Source: Ehretia macrophylla (taxonomy: Eukaryota > Streptophyta > Magnoliopsida > Boraginales > Ehretiaceae). From it: a stretch of DNA of 64,000 bases. The stretch is from NCBI GenBank assembly GCA_037974665.1, contig CM075783.1:13101762-13165761 (forward strand), given 5' to 3'. The notes beneath the pieces are model-generated. The model did no database searches, was not told the DNA's origin, and was given only the letters and a program-made list of their open reading frames with translations. Below, piece by piece: positions 1 to 11,546 of the stretch (its first letter is position 1; each line of letters opens with the position of its first letter). The translations under genes and the position numbers were made by a program.

Positions 1-359
1 GGGTGATGACCTGGATTTTTCCCTCGAACGTGCGAATGATTAGTATGTCCGAGCTGGCAAGGTAGTTGAGAGCATTTAATAATGAGTTACCTCCTTTAAA
101 TGAAGAGGGTGGAACTCTATTTATACTAAGTTCTGGTCTGACAGCATTTAATGCAGCGCAGTTTTATGTCCCATCAGCGCTTTATGTCCCATTGGAACAG
201 CTAGAATTGAGGTCGGGGTCTCCGGGGTCGGGCCAGTCATCCTGATTGGACATTCAGTTAAACGTGCTGGCCTTGGCGCTGATTAACCCGCTTCGGCTCG
301 GGATGGATTCGTACCTCAGCTCGAGAACCCCTCGTCAGGTATCAAGTGGAATAACCCAT
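1..359 (-). mobile_element. LTR-like remnant, truncated by window start
   Basis: This segment is distinctly more GC-rich than the DNA to its right. Read on the minus strand it starts TGGGTTATTCC and has a TATA-like box (AGTATAAATAGAG, about 114-126) in its second half, the layout of a retrotransposon LTR with its promoter. No partner LTR, primer-binding site or target-site duplication is visible because the window begins here. It could instead be another moderately GC-rich repeat. Assignment to a lineage is not possible. Confidence 0.35.
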
Positions 360-718
360 AATCTTATAAAATAATTTAAGAGTTTATAATTTTTCTATGT
401 AGAAAAAATTATATATGCTAACATATATGTGGCCATAGGTGTCCATTTTCTTCCTCTTTCTAGCATTTGCTTCCAGGCTCAGGTAACCGTGCTTTATCGG
501 CGACAAAACAGAAGAAGGATAAAAAAAAAAAAAAAGCGGACTGATGATGATACAAATCTACTACGTCCGCAGGTGCTTAATTGTCTTGATTTGATTTATA
601 GAACATTAAGCTACCAACAAGAAAAAGAGAGAAAGTACCTAAACAGAAAAGGAAAGTATATTCAATTTAAAAAATCACCTAAAAGAAAGTGTTCATTAAT
701 TTTTTTTTTTTTTATCAT
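360..718. other. AT-rich spacer, no gene seen
   Basis: Contains an A-run near 520 and a T-run near 700. The short open frame here is lysine-rich low-complexity sequence and is not supported as a gene. Confidence 0.5.
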
Positions 719-721
719 TAA

Positions 722-1286
722 GGCAGCAATTGGTATACTGAAATAAATTTGGGCAGGAATGGAATGAGTCAAGAAATGAAATGAAATTGGGAATTGAATA
801 AACTTGAGAATGAGAATGACATGTTTGGTATGCTCTAAGAATTAAGAATAGTAATGTGAATGACTTGTATAATATGACAAAATTACTCTTTTATTATTAT
901 AATATTAAAAATAAGAATAAATATAAATATAATCGTAAACAATATAAACATAAATAATAATAATAATAACAATAACAACAATAAATAAAAATAAAAAAAA
1001 TAATAATTATTAATAACAAAATAAAAAAAATAATAACAAAAATAAAAACAAGAATAATAAGAACAATAATAATTATTATTATGATTATTAATAAATTGGT
1101 ATTATTATTTTTTTTTTTTTTGTTTTTATTTTTATCATTATTATTTTTCTTTATTATTATTATTAGTAATTTTTATTATTATTATTTTAATCACTATTAT
1201 TTTTTTTTGTTTTTATTATTATTTTATTTATTATTATTATTATTTTCATGATAATATTATTATATTTTTAATTTTTATTATTTTTA

Positions 1287-1322
<36 letters not shown>

Positions 1323-1684
1323 TAATCACTATTATTATTTTTTATTTTTGTTTTTATTTTAATAATAATTATTATTATTATGTTTATAATAATAATAATA
1401 ATTATTATTATTATAAAACAAATTATTTATAAAAGTTATGTTATATAAGGGTATGGTAGTCAAGTTTATTCTCAAACACATGGGAATGGACCATTTCTAT
1501 ATATTTGGTCTGGAATGACTATTTCTATGTATTTGGTTTGGAATGACTATTCCATGTATGTTGGAATGAGATTCTCTTGGGAATGACATTCTCAACTTCA
1601 TTCTCTCATACCAAATATAGGAATTAAAATAGAATTGAGAATATTATTTTATTCACAACTCATTCTCATATATCAATCACTGCC
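722..1684. mobile_element. Tourist-like (PIF/Harbinger) MITE, copy 1
   Basis: The ends are inverted repeats: the left begins GGCAGCAATTGGTATA and the right, reverse-complemented, begins GGCAGTGATTGATATA. The trinucleotide TAA flanks both sides (719-721 and 1685-1687), the TWA target duplication typical of PIF/Harbinger elements. Inside the termini are repeated GGAATGA/TCATTCC motifs. The centre is a long (ATT)n/(AAT)n tract. There is no coding capacity. A related copy lies in inverted orientation at 21454-22512. Confidence 0.8.
870..1425. repeat. (ATT)n/(AAT)n trinucleotide tract
   Basis: Imperfect AAT on the left half switches to ATT on the right half, so the tract itself tends to be self-complementary. 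It forms the core of the MITE. Confidence 0.9.
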
Positions 1685-1687
1685 TAA

Positions 1688-2691
1688 GTGTATATTGGTT
1701 ATTCCGGGAGTCCGTTTGATACCTCGTAGTTGGAGGGCCTTGTTGCTGTTTCTGCTAGTCTCTTGTCGCAATTTACATACTCTATTAGATTAGCTGCTCT
1801 TTCGTGTCATTTGTTTTTTTTTTTTCTTTGTAATGGTCTTTGACCTATTAATGTAATTTTCATTATTTAATGAAGTATTTTGCTCGTTGACTTGGCAAAA
1901 TAGAGTGTACATTAGTTAACATGAGAAATATTTCCTAAACATTAGTGGCCAGTTTAGAAGAATGATTACGTTTTTTTCGTAATGATGCTCTAAAGCATAG
2001 TTGCGCATGAAGAGCTTTTATTGAAAAATTGAGTGCGGGTTTGTCGAAATTCCGCCTATAGTACCGACAATGAAGTTATTAACATTGTTTAAACAAAGGG
2101 CACAATGAATTGAAGTTCATCTACATAGACTTCAATTTCAAGCGATCACTTACTATGATGTTGACTAATACGTTCTTTCACGTACAAGGAAGATTTTTTT
2201 GAATTTAAATTAAAAGAAAGTGTATATTTTGTTGGTTGATGTCTCCAATAATTATATCCGTGCATTTAAAGCTTAACGATATGAAAAATATCAAATACAT
2301 TCTGGAAATAAATTGCATCATCTGAATTCACAGATCAGAATGATCCTGTGCTAAGCATGTAACACATGATGTTACGCATTGGCCATTATATCTATTAGAA
2401 TATTCAAGCATATAAAGAGTGAGTGGGTGAGGCAAATGGCTATTGTCGGGGTTTGACGAGATTGAAACTCCGTGGTTGGTGAGTTTTTATTTGAGGTAGT
2501 TGTTGCACAATACAACAGCCAACGCCAAACGTTAATGCTACCTACTAAATATAGAATTTAGGTGTCTCCATCTTTGCCCACGGTCAGAATTGTGACAAAT
2601 GAGTTATTTACAAATTTGCTTGCTTGATTTCAAATGTCAAAAGAGAGAAAGAGATAGTATATATACACTAACAATTCTTGTGTTCAATAAC
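1688..2691. other. Unassigned AT-rich spacer
   Basis: No open frame with recognisable protein similarity, no RNA gene and no clear repeat boundary seen. A T-run near 1817 lies just downstream of slightly more complex sequence. Confidence 0.4.
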
Positions 2692-3600
2692 GGGAAAATA
2701 TCACATTTAGTTTTTATTATTTCTCAAAAGTGTTAATTTTATTTTTATTGTTTAATTTTTTTTAATTTCGTCTCTATTGTTCTCTTAAAAGTTTTATTTC
2801 GTCTCTAATATTTTTAAAAAATTTAATTTCATCACTATTATTTCTTTAAAATTTTAAATTCGTCATTATTGTTCAAAATTAGTCAATTTAGTTCTTATTG
2901 TTTTCTAAAAAAAATTAAATTCGTCTCTATTATTTTCTGAAAAAGGATCAATTATGCATATAGTCCCTATTGTTCCCATATTTTTTTCAAGTTAGTCCTT
3001 AATATTTCAAAAAAAAATCATGTTAATCCCTAATGTTTACAAAAATGATTCAAAATGGTCTATATTGTTCAAAACTAATCAATTTAGTCACTATTATTTT
3101 CCAAAAAATTTAATTTAGTCCTCAAATAGAGGTCACGACAGGACTAAATTGAATTTTTTTAAGAAAATAATAAGGACTAAATTAAATTTTTTGATCAGAA
3201 ACAATAAGGATCAAATTGACTAATATTGAACAATAATGACTATTTTGAATCACTTTTGTAAACATTGGGGATTATTATGAATCTTTTAGAATATTAGGCA
3301 TTACATTGAAAAAATATGTAAACTATAAGGACTAAATGTGAAATTTGCCCTTCTAAAAAATAATGACTAAATTGACTAATTTAGAACAATTTGAATGAAT
3401 TTAAAACTTTAGAAAAATAATAGCGATGAAATTAAAACTCTTTAGAAATAATAAAGATGAAATTAATTTTTTTTTTAGAAATAATAGGGACGAAATTAAA
3501 ACTTTTAGAAAAATAAAAGGGACGAAATTAAAAAAATGTAAACAATAAGGAGAAATTTAATTTTTTTTAAACAATAGGGACTAAATATGCTATTTTCCCT
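2692..3600. repeat. Long foldback (inverted-repeat) element
   Basis: The left arm begins GGGAAAATATCACATTTAG and the right arm ends with the near complement (reverse-complemented: AGGGAAAATAGCATATTTAG). Both arms consist of many degenerate copies of a motif resembling TTTAGTCCCTATTGTTTxxA, and they meet near 3130. A transcript would fold into a hairpin of roughly 450 bp per arm. No coding sequence and no convincing target-site duplication were found, so the superfamily is unassigned. Confidence 0.75.
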
Positions 3601-3601
3601 T

Positions 3602-4800
3602 TACTAACATTGGTCAATTTATTTCTTTTCAATAGTCCCAATGTTATCTCATTTTTCAAATTAGTTTTCATTGTTCTAAAACTATGAAATTGGTCCTCCA
3701 TGTTTACCTAATGTGATCAAATTAATCCTTTTCGTTAAAAATAAAGTTACTATTAAAAAAAAAATACATTAAATGTCTTAATTGTCGTTTACCAAATTGA
3801 TGGAATTATATGTATACCTTTTCTTTCACCTTCATTACACAACACAGACAAAAAAACCACACACCATCAAAATAAAAAATTCTACCAAACCTGCCAGGCT
3901 GCCAGCTATTCAATCCAAATCCCCCACCCCTAAAAATCCCAAACCTACCACCCCATCCCCGCAATCCCAAATCGCCAGCTCTAATCCCAAAAAACCTCTT
4001 TGTGTGTGTGTGTGTTTCGGTCTGTGCATGTGTATCATTATCACTATGTTCGCGCGTGAGTGTGCGTGGCATTTGTGTATGGGTGCGTTTTTTAAGTTCA
4101 TGGTCATATCGTAATTGATAACCATATCTACTGACGAAATATCAAGTCCTCTACTTGCAACATCAATGTAGACAAGAATATTGCACTGCCCAACCTTGTT
4201 TTTGTTTAAAGCTCCAAGTCTTTTTGCCTTCCAAATGCATCTCATACAAAATTAAGTCTAAGAATGTTGCCTGTACTTGTTTATAAGATTCAAGTATCAT
4301 AATTTCTTTTTACATATGGTTAAAGAGATTTGTGGTTGTGGTTGTGTGTATATATGTTGTTTTCTACATATGGATCTGTGTTGTGTGTATATGTGCATGG
4401 TTGTGTTTGTGTGTGGCATGTATGTGTGATTATGTGCTTATGTGATAGAGATAAAGGGGGAAGGGGAAGAGGAACGGGATGAAGGAGAATGGGAAGAGAA
4501 AAAAGAAAAAGAAAAACAAAGCAAAATAATTTTTTTGGATTACATTCAACTATTTTCAAAAGTCGAAGACTCAAGATCGAACTTTTATGAAAATTTTGAG
4601 GACTAATATGAATATTATATGAGTTTCCAATTTTACCCTCCCACATGACTACTATTTAGTCAAATATAACCAACTATTTAACCGTATGAACTAATTTGAC
4701 TAATTTTAACAAACATTGAAGACTAATTTAATGTTTTTTAGAATTATAAATACTAACCTGAAAACATATAGTAGCATTGAGGACTAATGTTGTATTTAAT
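3602..4800. mobile_element. Diverged inverted-repeat element enclosing a helicase fragment
   Basis: The left arm (about 3602-3760) carries motifs such as GTCCTCCATGTTTACC and CAAATTAATCC. The right arm (about 4556-4800) carries their diverged complements (GAGGACTAAT, CAAACATTGAAGACTAA). Between them lie a C-rich stretch, a (GT)n run near 4000, a DEAD-box helicase fragment on the minus strand, a TG-rich stretch (4320-4445) and a purine-rich stretch. This layout suggests a non-autonomous element that picked up a gene piece, but the ends are not exact and no target duplication was found. Confidence 0.4.
4090..4245 (-). pseudogene. DEAD-box RNA helicase exon fragment
   Basis: The minus-strand translation contains a run matching the C-terminal RecA-like domain of DEAD-box ATP-dependent RNA helicases: [10 protein letters not shown], then [16 protein letters not shown] (motif V region) and VDMVINYD. 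It is closest in my recollection to the plant RH10/Rrp3-type helicase, which acts in rRNA processing. The similarity stops after the NYD motif, before motif VI (HRxGRxxR). No other helicase motif or exon is nearby. About 45 codons survive of a protein of more than 400 residues, so this is a captured or broken fragment. The frame stays open into unrelated sequence below 4090. Confidence 0.75.
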
Positions 4801-5175
4801 GATTTCTTTTTCTTTAAACACTAAAACTATGTGATTATTCCTTATCTTAAGTGAGTTAGATACTAGTGTTAATGTCAATATAACATTATGTTGGGTTTTT
4901 GGCCCAAGCTCAAGTGGTAGATCTGTAATTTAAAAGAAGATCATATGTAAATAATAACATATTTATATGTATAAGAGCATATATATATATACACCTTGAA
5001 AAAGAAGGGTGAGGGTGGAAAGAGAGAGAGAAACAGGAGGAAGAGGCTAAAAGAGAAAAAAAGAGAAGAAAAAGAGAAAGGGAAAAGGAGAGGGGATGGC
5101 ATGTTACAGTTTGGTGGGGAAGAAAGGAAAAGGGGGTTAGTTAAATTTTAGGTCAAAACAAAGGGCAAAGGGAAA
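4801..5175. other. Purine-rich low-complexity spacer
   Basis: The stretch 4995-5170 is almost pure A/G on the plus strand. No gene is seen. A short motif near 4908-4922 resembles a Pol III A-box, but no B-box follows. Confidence 0.5.
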
Positions 5176-5337
5176 AAAATTTGCTGCCCTTCCTTTTATG
5201 TCAATCGTCCATTAGTGATGAATTATTTATCCGTCACCAATGGGAGAAGGAATACTATTTATGTCGCCAAATTTAGGCCCATCTGCCATTGGGTTTGCCC
5301 ATTTCGCCAAATTTAGTTATCCTTCACCAAGGAATAC

Positions 5338-5575
5338 AACTTTGAAACGTAGTAGTGTTGTTCTTGTCAAGTATGAGTGGTATGATTCTCAAAATGATAA
5401 GGGCTTAAATGTTCATCTAAAATATCAGTTGACATATATAAATGTAAAGAAAGGATACCCAAAGTATGAACCTTTTGTCTTAACTGAACAAGCACATCAA
5501 CTTTACTATGTCAAGTATTCTAGTGCTAAAAGAGACCGAGCAGACTGGTGGCCTATATACAAGATCAAACATATG
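5338..5575 (+). pseudogene. CACTA TNP2-type transposase C-terminal remnant (DUF4216)
   Basis: The frame reads VVLVKYEWYDSQND, KGYPKYEPFVL, QAHQLYYVKY and DWWPIYKIK, the conserved order of the DUF4216 domain found after the catalytic part of plant En/Spm TNP2 transposases. The transposase core that normally precedes it is missing; the frame upstream of 5338 runs into subterminal repeat sequence. The protein would have bound and cut transposon ends. Only the tail remains, so this copy is not functional. Confidence 0.75.
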
Positions 5576-5711
5576 ATATGTCTACCGATGAGAATGATAT
5601 GAATGAACATTTGGCTTTTTAGGCAAATGAGATTAGCGTGTCATTCGTATAACTGGATGATAACGATGTGCTCATCTATTGTCATTAGTTAGGTTAATGC
5701 ATTGGGGTAAT

Positions 5712-6405
5712 TGAAGATGCTGAAGAAGAGTTCAGGACCATTTTTGCTAGCTGGTACACTGGCCAATGGATCACTTATGGAGAGGTTCCACCAGATATCA
5801 AGGAGTGATGGTTTCGCTCATTTGAGGTATATATAAAAACTAATACCATAAATATTTATTATATATTATTTATACATGCATGTTGTATTAACTCATGTAC
5901 GTGTTTTTATCTTCTTTGTTGTTGCAGAGAGATTAGAAGTGGTACCCTTGTGAGACCTTATGAAAACAAAAATATTTCCATCATAAGGCCAGTGATAGGT
6001 TGAAGGATCAATTATCTAAGGCACATAAACAAAACAAATGCCTAGTTGGTCCATAGAGGAAAATTGGGATTAGATGAAGATTAAATGGGCCATTGAAAAA
6101 TGGATAGACAAAGCTAACAAGAACAAGCAAAACAGGAGAAAAATACGTCAGTCCACTACACAGTGCACACATTTCATGAGCTCAAGAGGATGATGGTATG
6201 TAAATAAATTAATAAATTAAACTCAATACATGAATTAGTTTATTTTATGTCTTATATATGCAATTAGTAATTATGAAGTTAATAATACAAGAGGACAAAG
6301 AGCGTCTCCAAGTATCCCACACCGAGGTTTTCAAGGCGACACCTAGTAAAGTGGTGGGTGATGAGATCTAATACGCTGACAACAAGGTTGTTAAGACGAT
6401 GGTAA
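5712..6405 (+). pseudogene. CACTA TNPA-like protein remnant (Ptta/En/Spm family)
   Basis: Several short in-frame blocks, separated by stops and apparent introns, match the plant Transposase_24 (Ptta/En/Spm) family. The first (5712-5826) contains EEEFRTIFASWYTGQW and VPPDIKE followed by a stop and WFRSFE. A second exon-like block (about 5928-6200) includes KASDRLKDQLSKAH and a tryptophan-rich stretch (KWAIEKWIDKA in another frame). A third (about 6285-6405) includes VSHTEVFKATPSK. This family binds subterminal repeats of CACTA elements. Multiple stops and frame changes show it is dead. Its C-terminal part continues after the solo LTR at 10347. Confidence 0.65.
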
Positions 6406-6564
6406 TAATTTATACAATATATTAAATTAAAAAATATGTTTAATGCAATAATAATGCTAAGTATTTCAAAACTTTGTCTTTACAGGAGTGATATGAGAAG
6501 ATGCTCCAACAGTAGAGGCTGCGAGCCAAGCCAATCCCATGATGCCGCCCATTAATCCCAATGA

Positions 6565-9500
6565 TGTGATGACCCGGACCTAACATATAAACATTTTATT
6601 AATTTGCATATATTTATTTTATTTAATTGCACAATTCTTGAAAAACGTGACACGATAACTGTTGCATTCACTTAAATTATATTCAATTGGCTTTTTCAAA
6701 ATTATTATTTTATTATTTTACTAATAATTTAAAATAATTTAATTTCACTATTTGAATGTGAAGTCTCGAACCCGAGAATAATTATTTTTATTATTATCAC
6801 AATTTGTATTTATTTAAATTATATTTAATTGATTTACATAAAGTCATTAACTTATTTCTTTCATTATTTGTATTTATTTAATTTATATTTAAATGATTTG
6901 CCGGGACACTTATTCTATTATTTTAATTATTTAAAATTGTTTTACAAGTCTTTAAATTAATTTATCTTACTATTCGAACGGGAAGCTCGGACCCGAATCT
7001 GAATGAGTTAGATTAATATGTTTAATATTTATATTCATTTAATTGACCCGGACCTGAACGAGCTAGTTTATTATTTTAGTAATTATAATTATTTAATTGG
7101 CCCGGAACTGAACGAGTCATTTTATTATTTTTAATAAGTCCAATTATTTAATTTATATCTAAATGAGATACCTAGAATAATTATTTCATTGAATTTTATT
7201 ATGAGCATTTAGTTTGTCTATACTTAATTGAAAAATATTTCCTAAGCCCGAAGTTGAGTTTTTGTTTTATTTTTTTATTTTATCTACTTTTATATTTGTC
7301 TCATGTGAATTATTCCGTTTAGGCATCGGTAGACATTTTAAATGCATTAATTTAGTCATTACATTTGGTAGTTTATATTAGTGAGCTACCGCATACAAGA
7401 AAAAAAGAGTAAGCTACCGAATTGGCATTGGTATCAATTTAATGTATTAGTTTAATTTGTATATTGTTAGCCAAAGTCAACCCGTGAGATTCTTATGCAG
7501 TAGTTTAGGCTTTAGTCTTTGAATTAAGTTAGTCTAGTCAGCAAGCAAACAAACAAAAGGAATTGGTGATTGGTGATATTGGTTGAAGCTTAGCCGAAAC
7601 AAGAAAAGAAAGGAAAAAAAAAGATAGGAGTCTAAGTTTATTTTCGGTGGTCAAAGGCTAAAGATAAGAACAAAGAAAGATGATGAAGTTAGCTTATAGG
7701 ACCGAAGGCAAGCCATTAAAAAACAAAAAATGGAATTGGTGGAGAGAAAAAGTGAACCGAAGGGAATAAAATGTGGAATCAGTGGTAGTCTTCATTTAAT
7801 CTCCATAGTAGATAGCTAAGGTACAAAGCAAACAAAAGAAAAACAAGGAAAACAGATTCGGTAGAAGCAAGAATCAGAGAAAGAAGAAAAGAAAATGTGA
7901 AGAGTTTGAGCATGGTGTTGGGTCTTGGAGATGGCGTTTGGCTCGTGCAGGCATAGAAGATTGAAGCTTACCTAGTTCTTGCAAAATTCAGCTTTGGTTT
8001 GGTAAGGGAGTTTGCATTTAATTGAATTTAAAGTTTGTGTCAATTTTGAAAATTTTGTGATTTGTTGATTTTGGCTATAGAAATGCTTAAATGTTGTATC
8101 ATATATGCTTTACATGTTGTGTAGACTACATTTGAGTAGTTAGATGGCTTTCTCCGTGGTTGGAGCTTGAAATGCATGAAAAATATAATGAATAGTGACG
8201 AAATTTAGGGTTTTGATAAAACTTGATAATTAGAATGAATTGAGGCTTCCGTTAGGTGCTTTAGACATTAATGAAACTAGCCAAAGGCTTACATGAGGTT
8301 GAATTGCCCGAAAATGAGTTAAAATGCGAAATTGGTAAACTTTAAAAAGGGAATTTTTCACGTAATGCAATCCGGGCACGTTTGAGCTTTGGAATAGGTA
8401 TCCTTGGGACATGGAAGCACGTTTGGTACTTTGTTTGCGTGAATTTGGGGTCCGGATAGAGTAGTTGTAGTTAAAACCCGCTTGGGGCCTTTCCGAGCTT
8501 TTGCCTCCAAAACAAGTTTTCATGGCATTGATAGATGTCTTTTGGCGTAATTAGGAATGTAGTATAATTAGATTGTAGTTTTGTAACTTCTAAATGCACA
8601 TAGGAGAAGAAAAACTTGGCTAAAGAAATGGAAAATAGTGTCAAAGTTTAATTAAATGTTGGAGATTGCTTTCTAATTGATTGATTAGGTGTTTATATGC
8701 ATTTGTATAGCATGTCTATACCCTATTGGTAAGGTTTGTGATTTGAGTTACTTAGCTACCTTGTTGGGATATGTGCATATTTTGATCGTATTGTTATATT
8801 ACTTCTAAATTATAACTATATGCGAGGGCATTAATGAGTTAAATGCATGCTAGAGAATGAGAGGTACATGATAATTGTATTATATTATAAGTTTAAAGTG
8901 TAGTCACTTTTGTTGCTATGAGGTGGAATGATTCATTACCTAGGCTGTTAGAATTCTAATGTAGTGAATGTCATTTGCAAGATCAAAGCAATGAATTAAG
9001 GTACTTGCATAGTATTATGTGAGAATATGTTTGTATCTTGTCTATATGGTTGTTCTGTTCTTATTACATGTTAGTGTCTTGGAATTGGTCAACTAATAAT
9101 TAATTACGCTTGTGTGAAGTGTTTATCTACTTGGTTAAGTTTGTGAGTTGAGCCATTAATGTGATTTTATTGTGTTGGTTACGAATGTCTCTAGGAGATT
9201 CTTTGTGATAAGTATATGTTCTATTACATGCTAGGGTTGATCCATTGAGCCAATCCAAGGTGTTAAAAGTAGACTGACGCTAGTTCTTGTATCCTTTAGC
9301 TACCTGGTGGAGATGAAGGAGTCTTCATCTCTTCTGTGCATCTCAACTTTACTTATTGTTTCTAAATTGAATTATTTAGTAATTGATAAAGTTTACATGT
9401 ATTATTTTACTTGCTATCTTGAATCTTTTCGTGTTATTTGTGATTAACTGCAAGGGCAGCCTACTTTGTCATTCCTTTTACGTGATTTGATATTCTTGTT

Positions 9501-10341
9501 TCTCATGATCTTGACTCGGGGTTGCGCAACCTTTTCGGACATGGTAGCATGGAGAAAAACGGGCAACATCGGACTTGTCGACTACCATGGCGCCTATTCC
9601 CTTTCTCTCGCTGAGTATACTTCACTACCCTAAATGCGTGGTTCACCTGCTGGGCATATGGACCTACCTCAGGAGAAAGGGTCGTAGGATCGAGGTACAT
9701 CCGGAGTATCCTATTTTTGAGGAATAAAGGTTTTGTCGGCACTTGCTTGAAGATCTTGGTTCGTGGCTCATGATAGAAGACAAGTGGAACCGTATCCTTT
9801 ATATACGTGATTAAATACTTGTCCGTTTAGCTTTGTTAGTTGGTGTTGAAAATGTTGTCATCTTGTTGCATATCATGTAGCACTTCCCGGTTTACTGCAT
9901 CACCTCCCTCACTGAGTAACTTTGGTTACTCATTCCTCGTTTTAGCATGTTTTAGGAAAAGCTGTGGTTGGATGCTATGTAGTGGTCTATGTGTAGGAAA
10001 TGCAAGTTGCTGGTTGCATGTGTTTTGTTTTGAGATTATGAAACCTTGTGTATGTTTCTATTGTCTAAAAGGTTGTAACATAAAGTAAAGCTTGTATTCT
10101 TGTATAAGTTAAGAATTGTAGATGGGTTGTAATAACTTCAATGGTTTACTTGATTGCCTAGTTAGTTGCATGCTTGCGTGAATGATATTGTACCTTGGAG
10201 TTGGATTGTAGTTTTGAGGATAAGTTACTGCTTGCAGGTGAACTAATAGCCCTATAAACAAGGGAGACTCTATCCGTTTCTCCTCGTTTTTCATGACCTC
10301 GGGTATTGGACTATGGTCTCGTGAGGGATCGAGGCATTACG
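6565..10341 (+). mobile_element. Solo LTR of a Ty3/gypsy-type retrotransposon (3777 bp)
   Basis: It begins TGTGATGACCCGGACC and ends GGGATCGAGGCATTACG. The 5-bp duplication AATGA flanks both sides (6560-6564 and 10342-10346), and the CACTA TNPA-like frame resumes on the other side. No PBS, polypurine tract or gag-pol is inside, so it is a single LTR left by LTR-LTR recombination. Boxes shared with the LARD and gypsy D LTRs include GGGAGACTC-TCCG (near 10263), the GGGTCGTAGGAT region (about 9677) and CTCACTGAGTA (about 9909). It is longer than either of those LTRs, so it belongs to a related but different subfamily. The last base is G where A is expected. Confidence 0.85.
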
Positions 10342-10346
10342 AATGA

Positions 10347-10700
10347 GGTATTCTTCAAGGCAATTGGTGGGTCAAATAAAGGGCATATCTATAGATTCGG
10401 CTTGTAAGGGGTCCGCATTGGTAGGACAACATACGATGTTCCAACCATTGCCCCCGAACTCACACAACGGGACATCAATGTTGTTGTCACTCAGAAGAAA
10501 TAGTTCATAAGATGGCACCTTGAGAAACAACAACGTCTGATCGGTGCATGTTGTCCAAAATGAGCTTCAGCGGTAGTGACGGGCAAAGTAGGAGATACAA
10601 CATCTGGTACAACAGGTTATAATCCTCATGCTGCAGATGCATGAGGAAATCTCCTGACTAAAAGGCAACCACCCAGACCATGATCGAGACCAACAAGGTA
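10347..10700 (+). pseudogene. CACTA TNPA-like C-terminal remnant, continued
   Basis: Immediately after the AATGA duplication the frame reads FFKAIGGSNKGHIYRFG, then VRIGRTTYDVPT. This matches the glycine-rich block near the C-terminus of TNPA-like proteins (pattern: VGGxxKGRVYGLGS). Stops interrupt it at several places. It is the continuation of the remnant ending before 6560, displaced 3.8 kb by the solo LTR. Confidence 0.55.
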
Positions 10701-10760
10701 ATCAGTAGATTTTATATTTTTTATAAACTTTAAAAATCAATTTTGTATCGTGTTTTATAT

Positions 10761-10762
<2 letters not shown>

Positions 10763-10816
<54 letters not shown>
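10763..10816. repeat. (TA)n microsatellite
   Basis: About 25 TA units in AT-rich CACTA-internal sequence. Confidence 0.9.
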
Positions 10817-10819
<3 letters not shown>

Positions 10820-11145
10820 AATTTTTTGTAACTATTATTTTTTTAATTTTGTACATTTTATATTTTCTTTACTTGTAAATTTATATATATATATTTTTAA
10901 ATAAAAATTAAACGACGACGAAATAAATGAAAATTGGGCGATGAAAATTGGGCAATAGGATAGCGACAATCTCTGTTGTCAGAATCGTACAATTCGCGAT
11001 GCGAATCGTACGATTCGATATGATTCAGCAAAAAATCGATACAAATCGAATGAGAGAATCGTGAATCGTATGTGAATCGTACCGAATCGTAACGAATCAT
11101 ACGATTCACTGAATCGTTCGCGATTCAAGCCACACTCACAAACTG

Positions 11146-11371
11146 CACCGTATATGATGAAGTTGATATGATTTCAACGTCTATTGGAGAAAAACCGATA
11201 GAGTACATTGAAGATTTTGTTGCCATTGGGTCATTCCATGCCTTGAAGAATGGCATACTAGTTATATGTTCAGCTGGTAATAAAGGACTAGGTGAAAAAA
11301 CTGTTTCAAATGTTGCGGCCTGTGGATCGTTTGCTCTTATTGGAGTCCAACAAACAACTGAATGCTACTAA
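11146..11371 (+). pseudogene. Subtilisin-like protease fragment inside the hAT element
   Basis: The frame contains VDMISTSIGEKPIEY, IAIGSFHALKNGI-type sequence (here VAIGSFHALKNGILVICSAG) and TVSNVA. This is the conserved stretch of plant subtilases between the catalytic His and the oxyanion Asn, ending in the SAGNxG signature. Plant subtilases are secreted serine proteases of about 700-800 residues; only about 60 codons survive, without the catalytic Asp, His or Ser. Similarity ends after VSNVA; the remaining codons to the stop at 11369-11371 are unrelated. Its position between the two hAT termini indicates capture by, or insertion of, the hAT. Confidence 0.75.
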
Positions 11372-11546
11372 GAAATGACAGTAACTAAGAAGGCAAGGAC
11401 ACTGAGAGGAAAATGGATAGGAAGAATGGGACTCCAGACTGTAAGTGAATTAGGTGATGCATCTTTACGAGCTCAGGCGTGCTGTGAGTGGAGAGTTTTG
11501 TTTAGCTTTGTGTTTTGATGTAGATAAGTCTTGTTGACCTCTATAC

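Noticed and set aside
429-746. 105-codon open frame at the left edge
   Set aside because: Lysine- and phenylalanine-rich translation of A- and T-runs that runs into the MITE; no similarity.
4905-4925. Pol III A-box-like motif (CAAGCTCAAGTGGTAGA) suggesting a tRNA-derived SINE
   Set aside because: No B-box, no poly-A tail and no target duplication.
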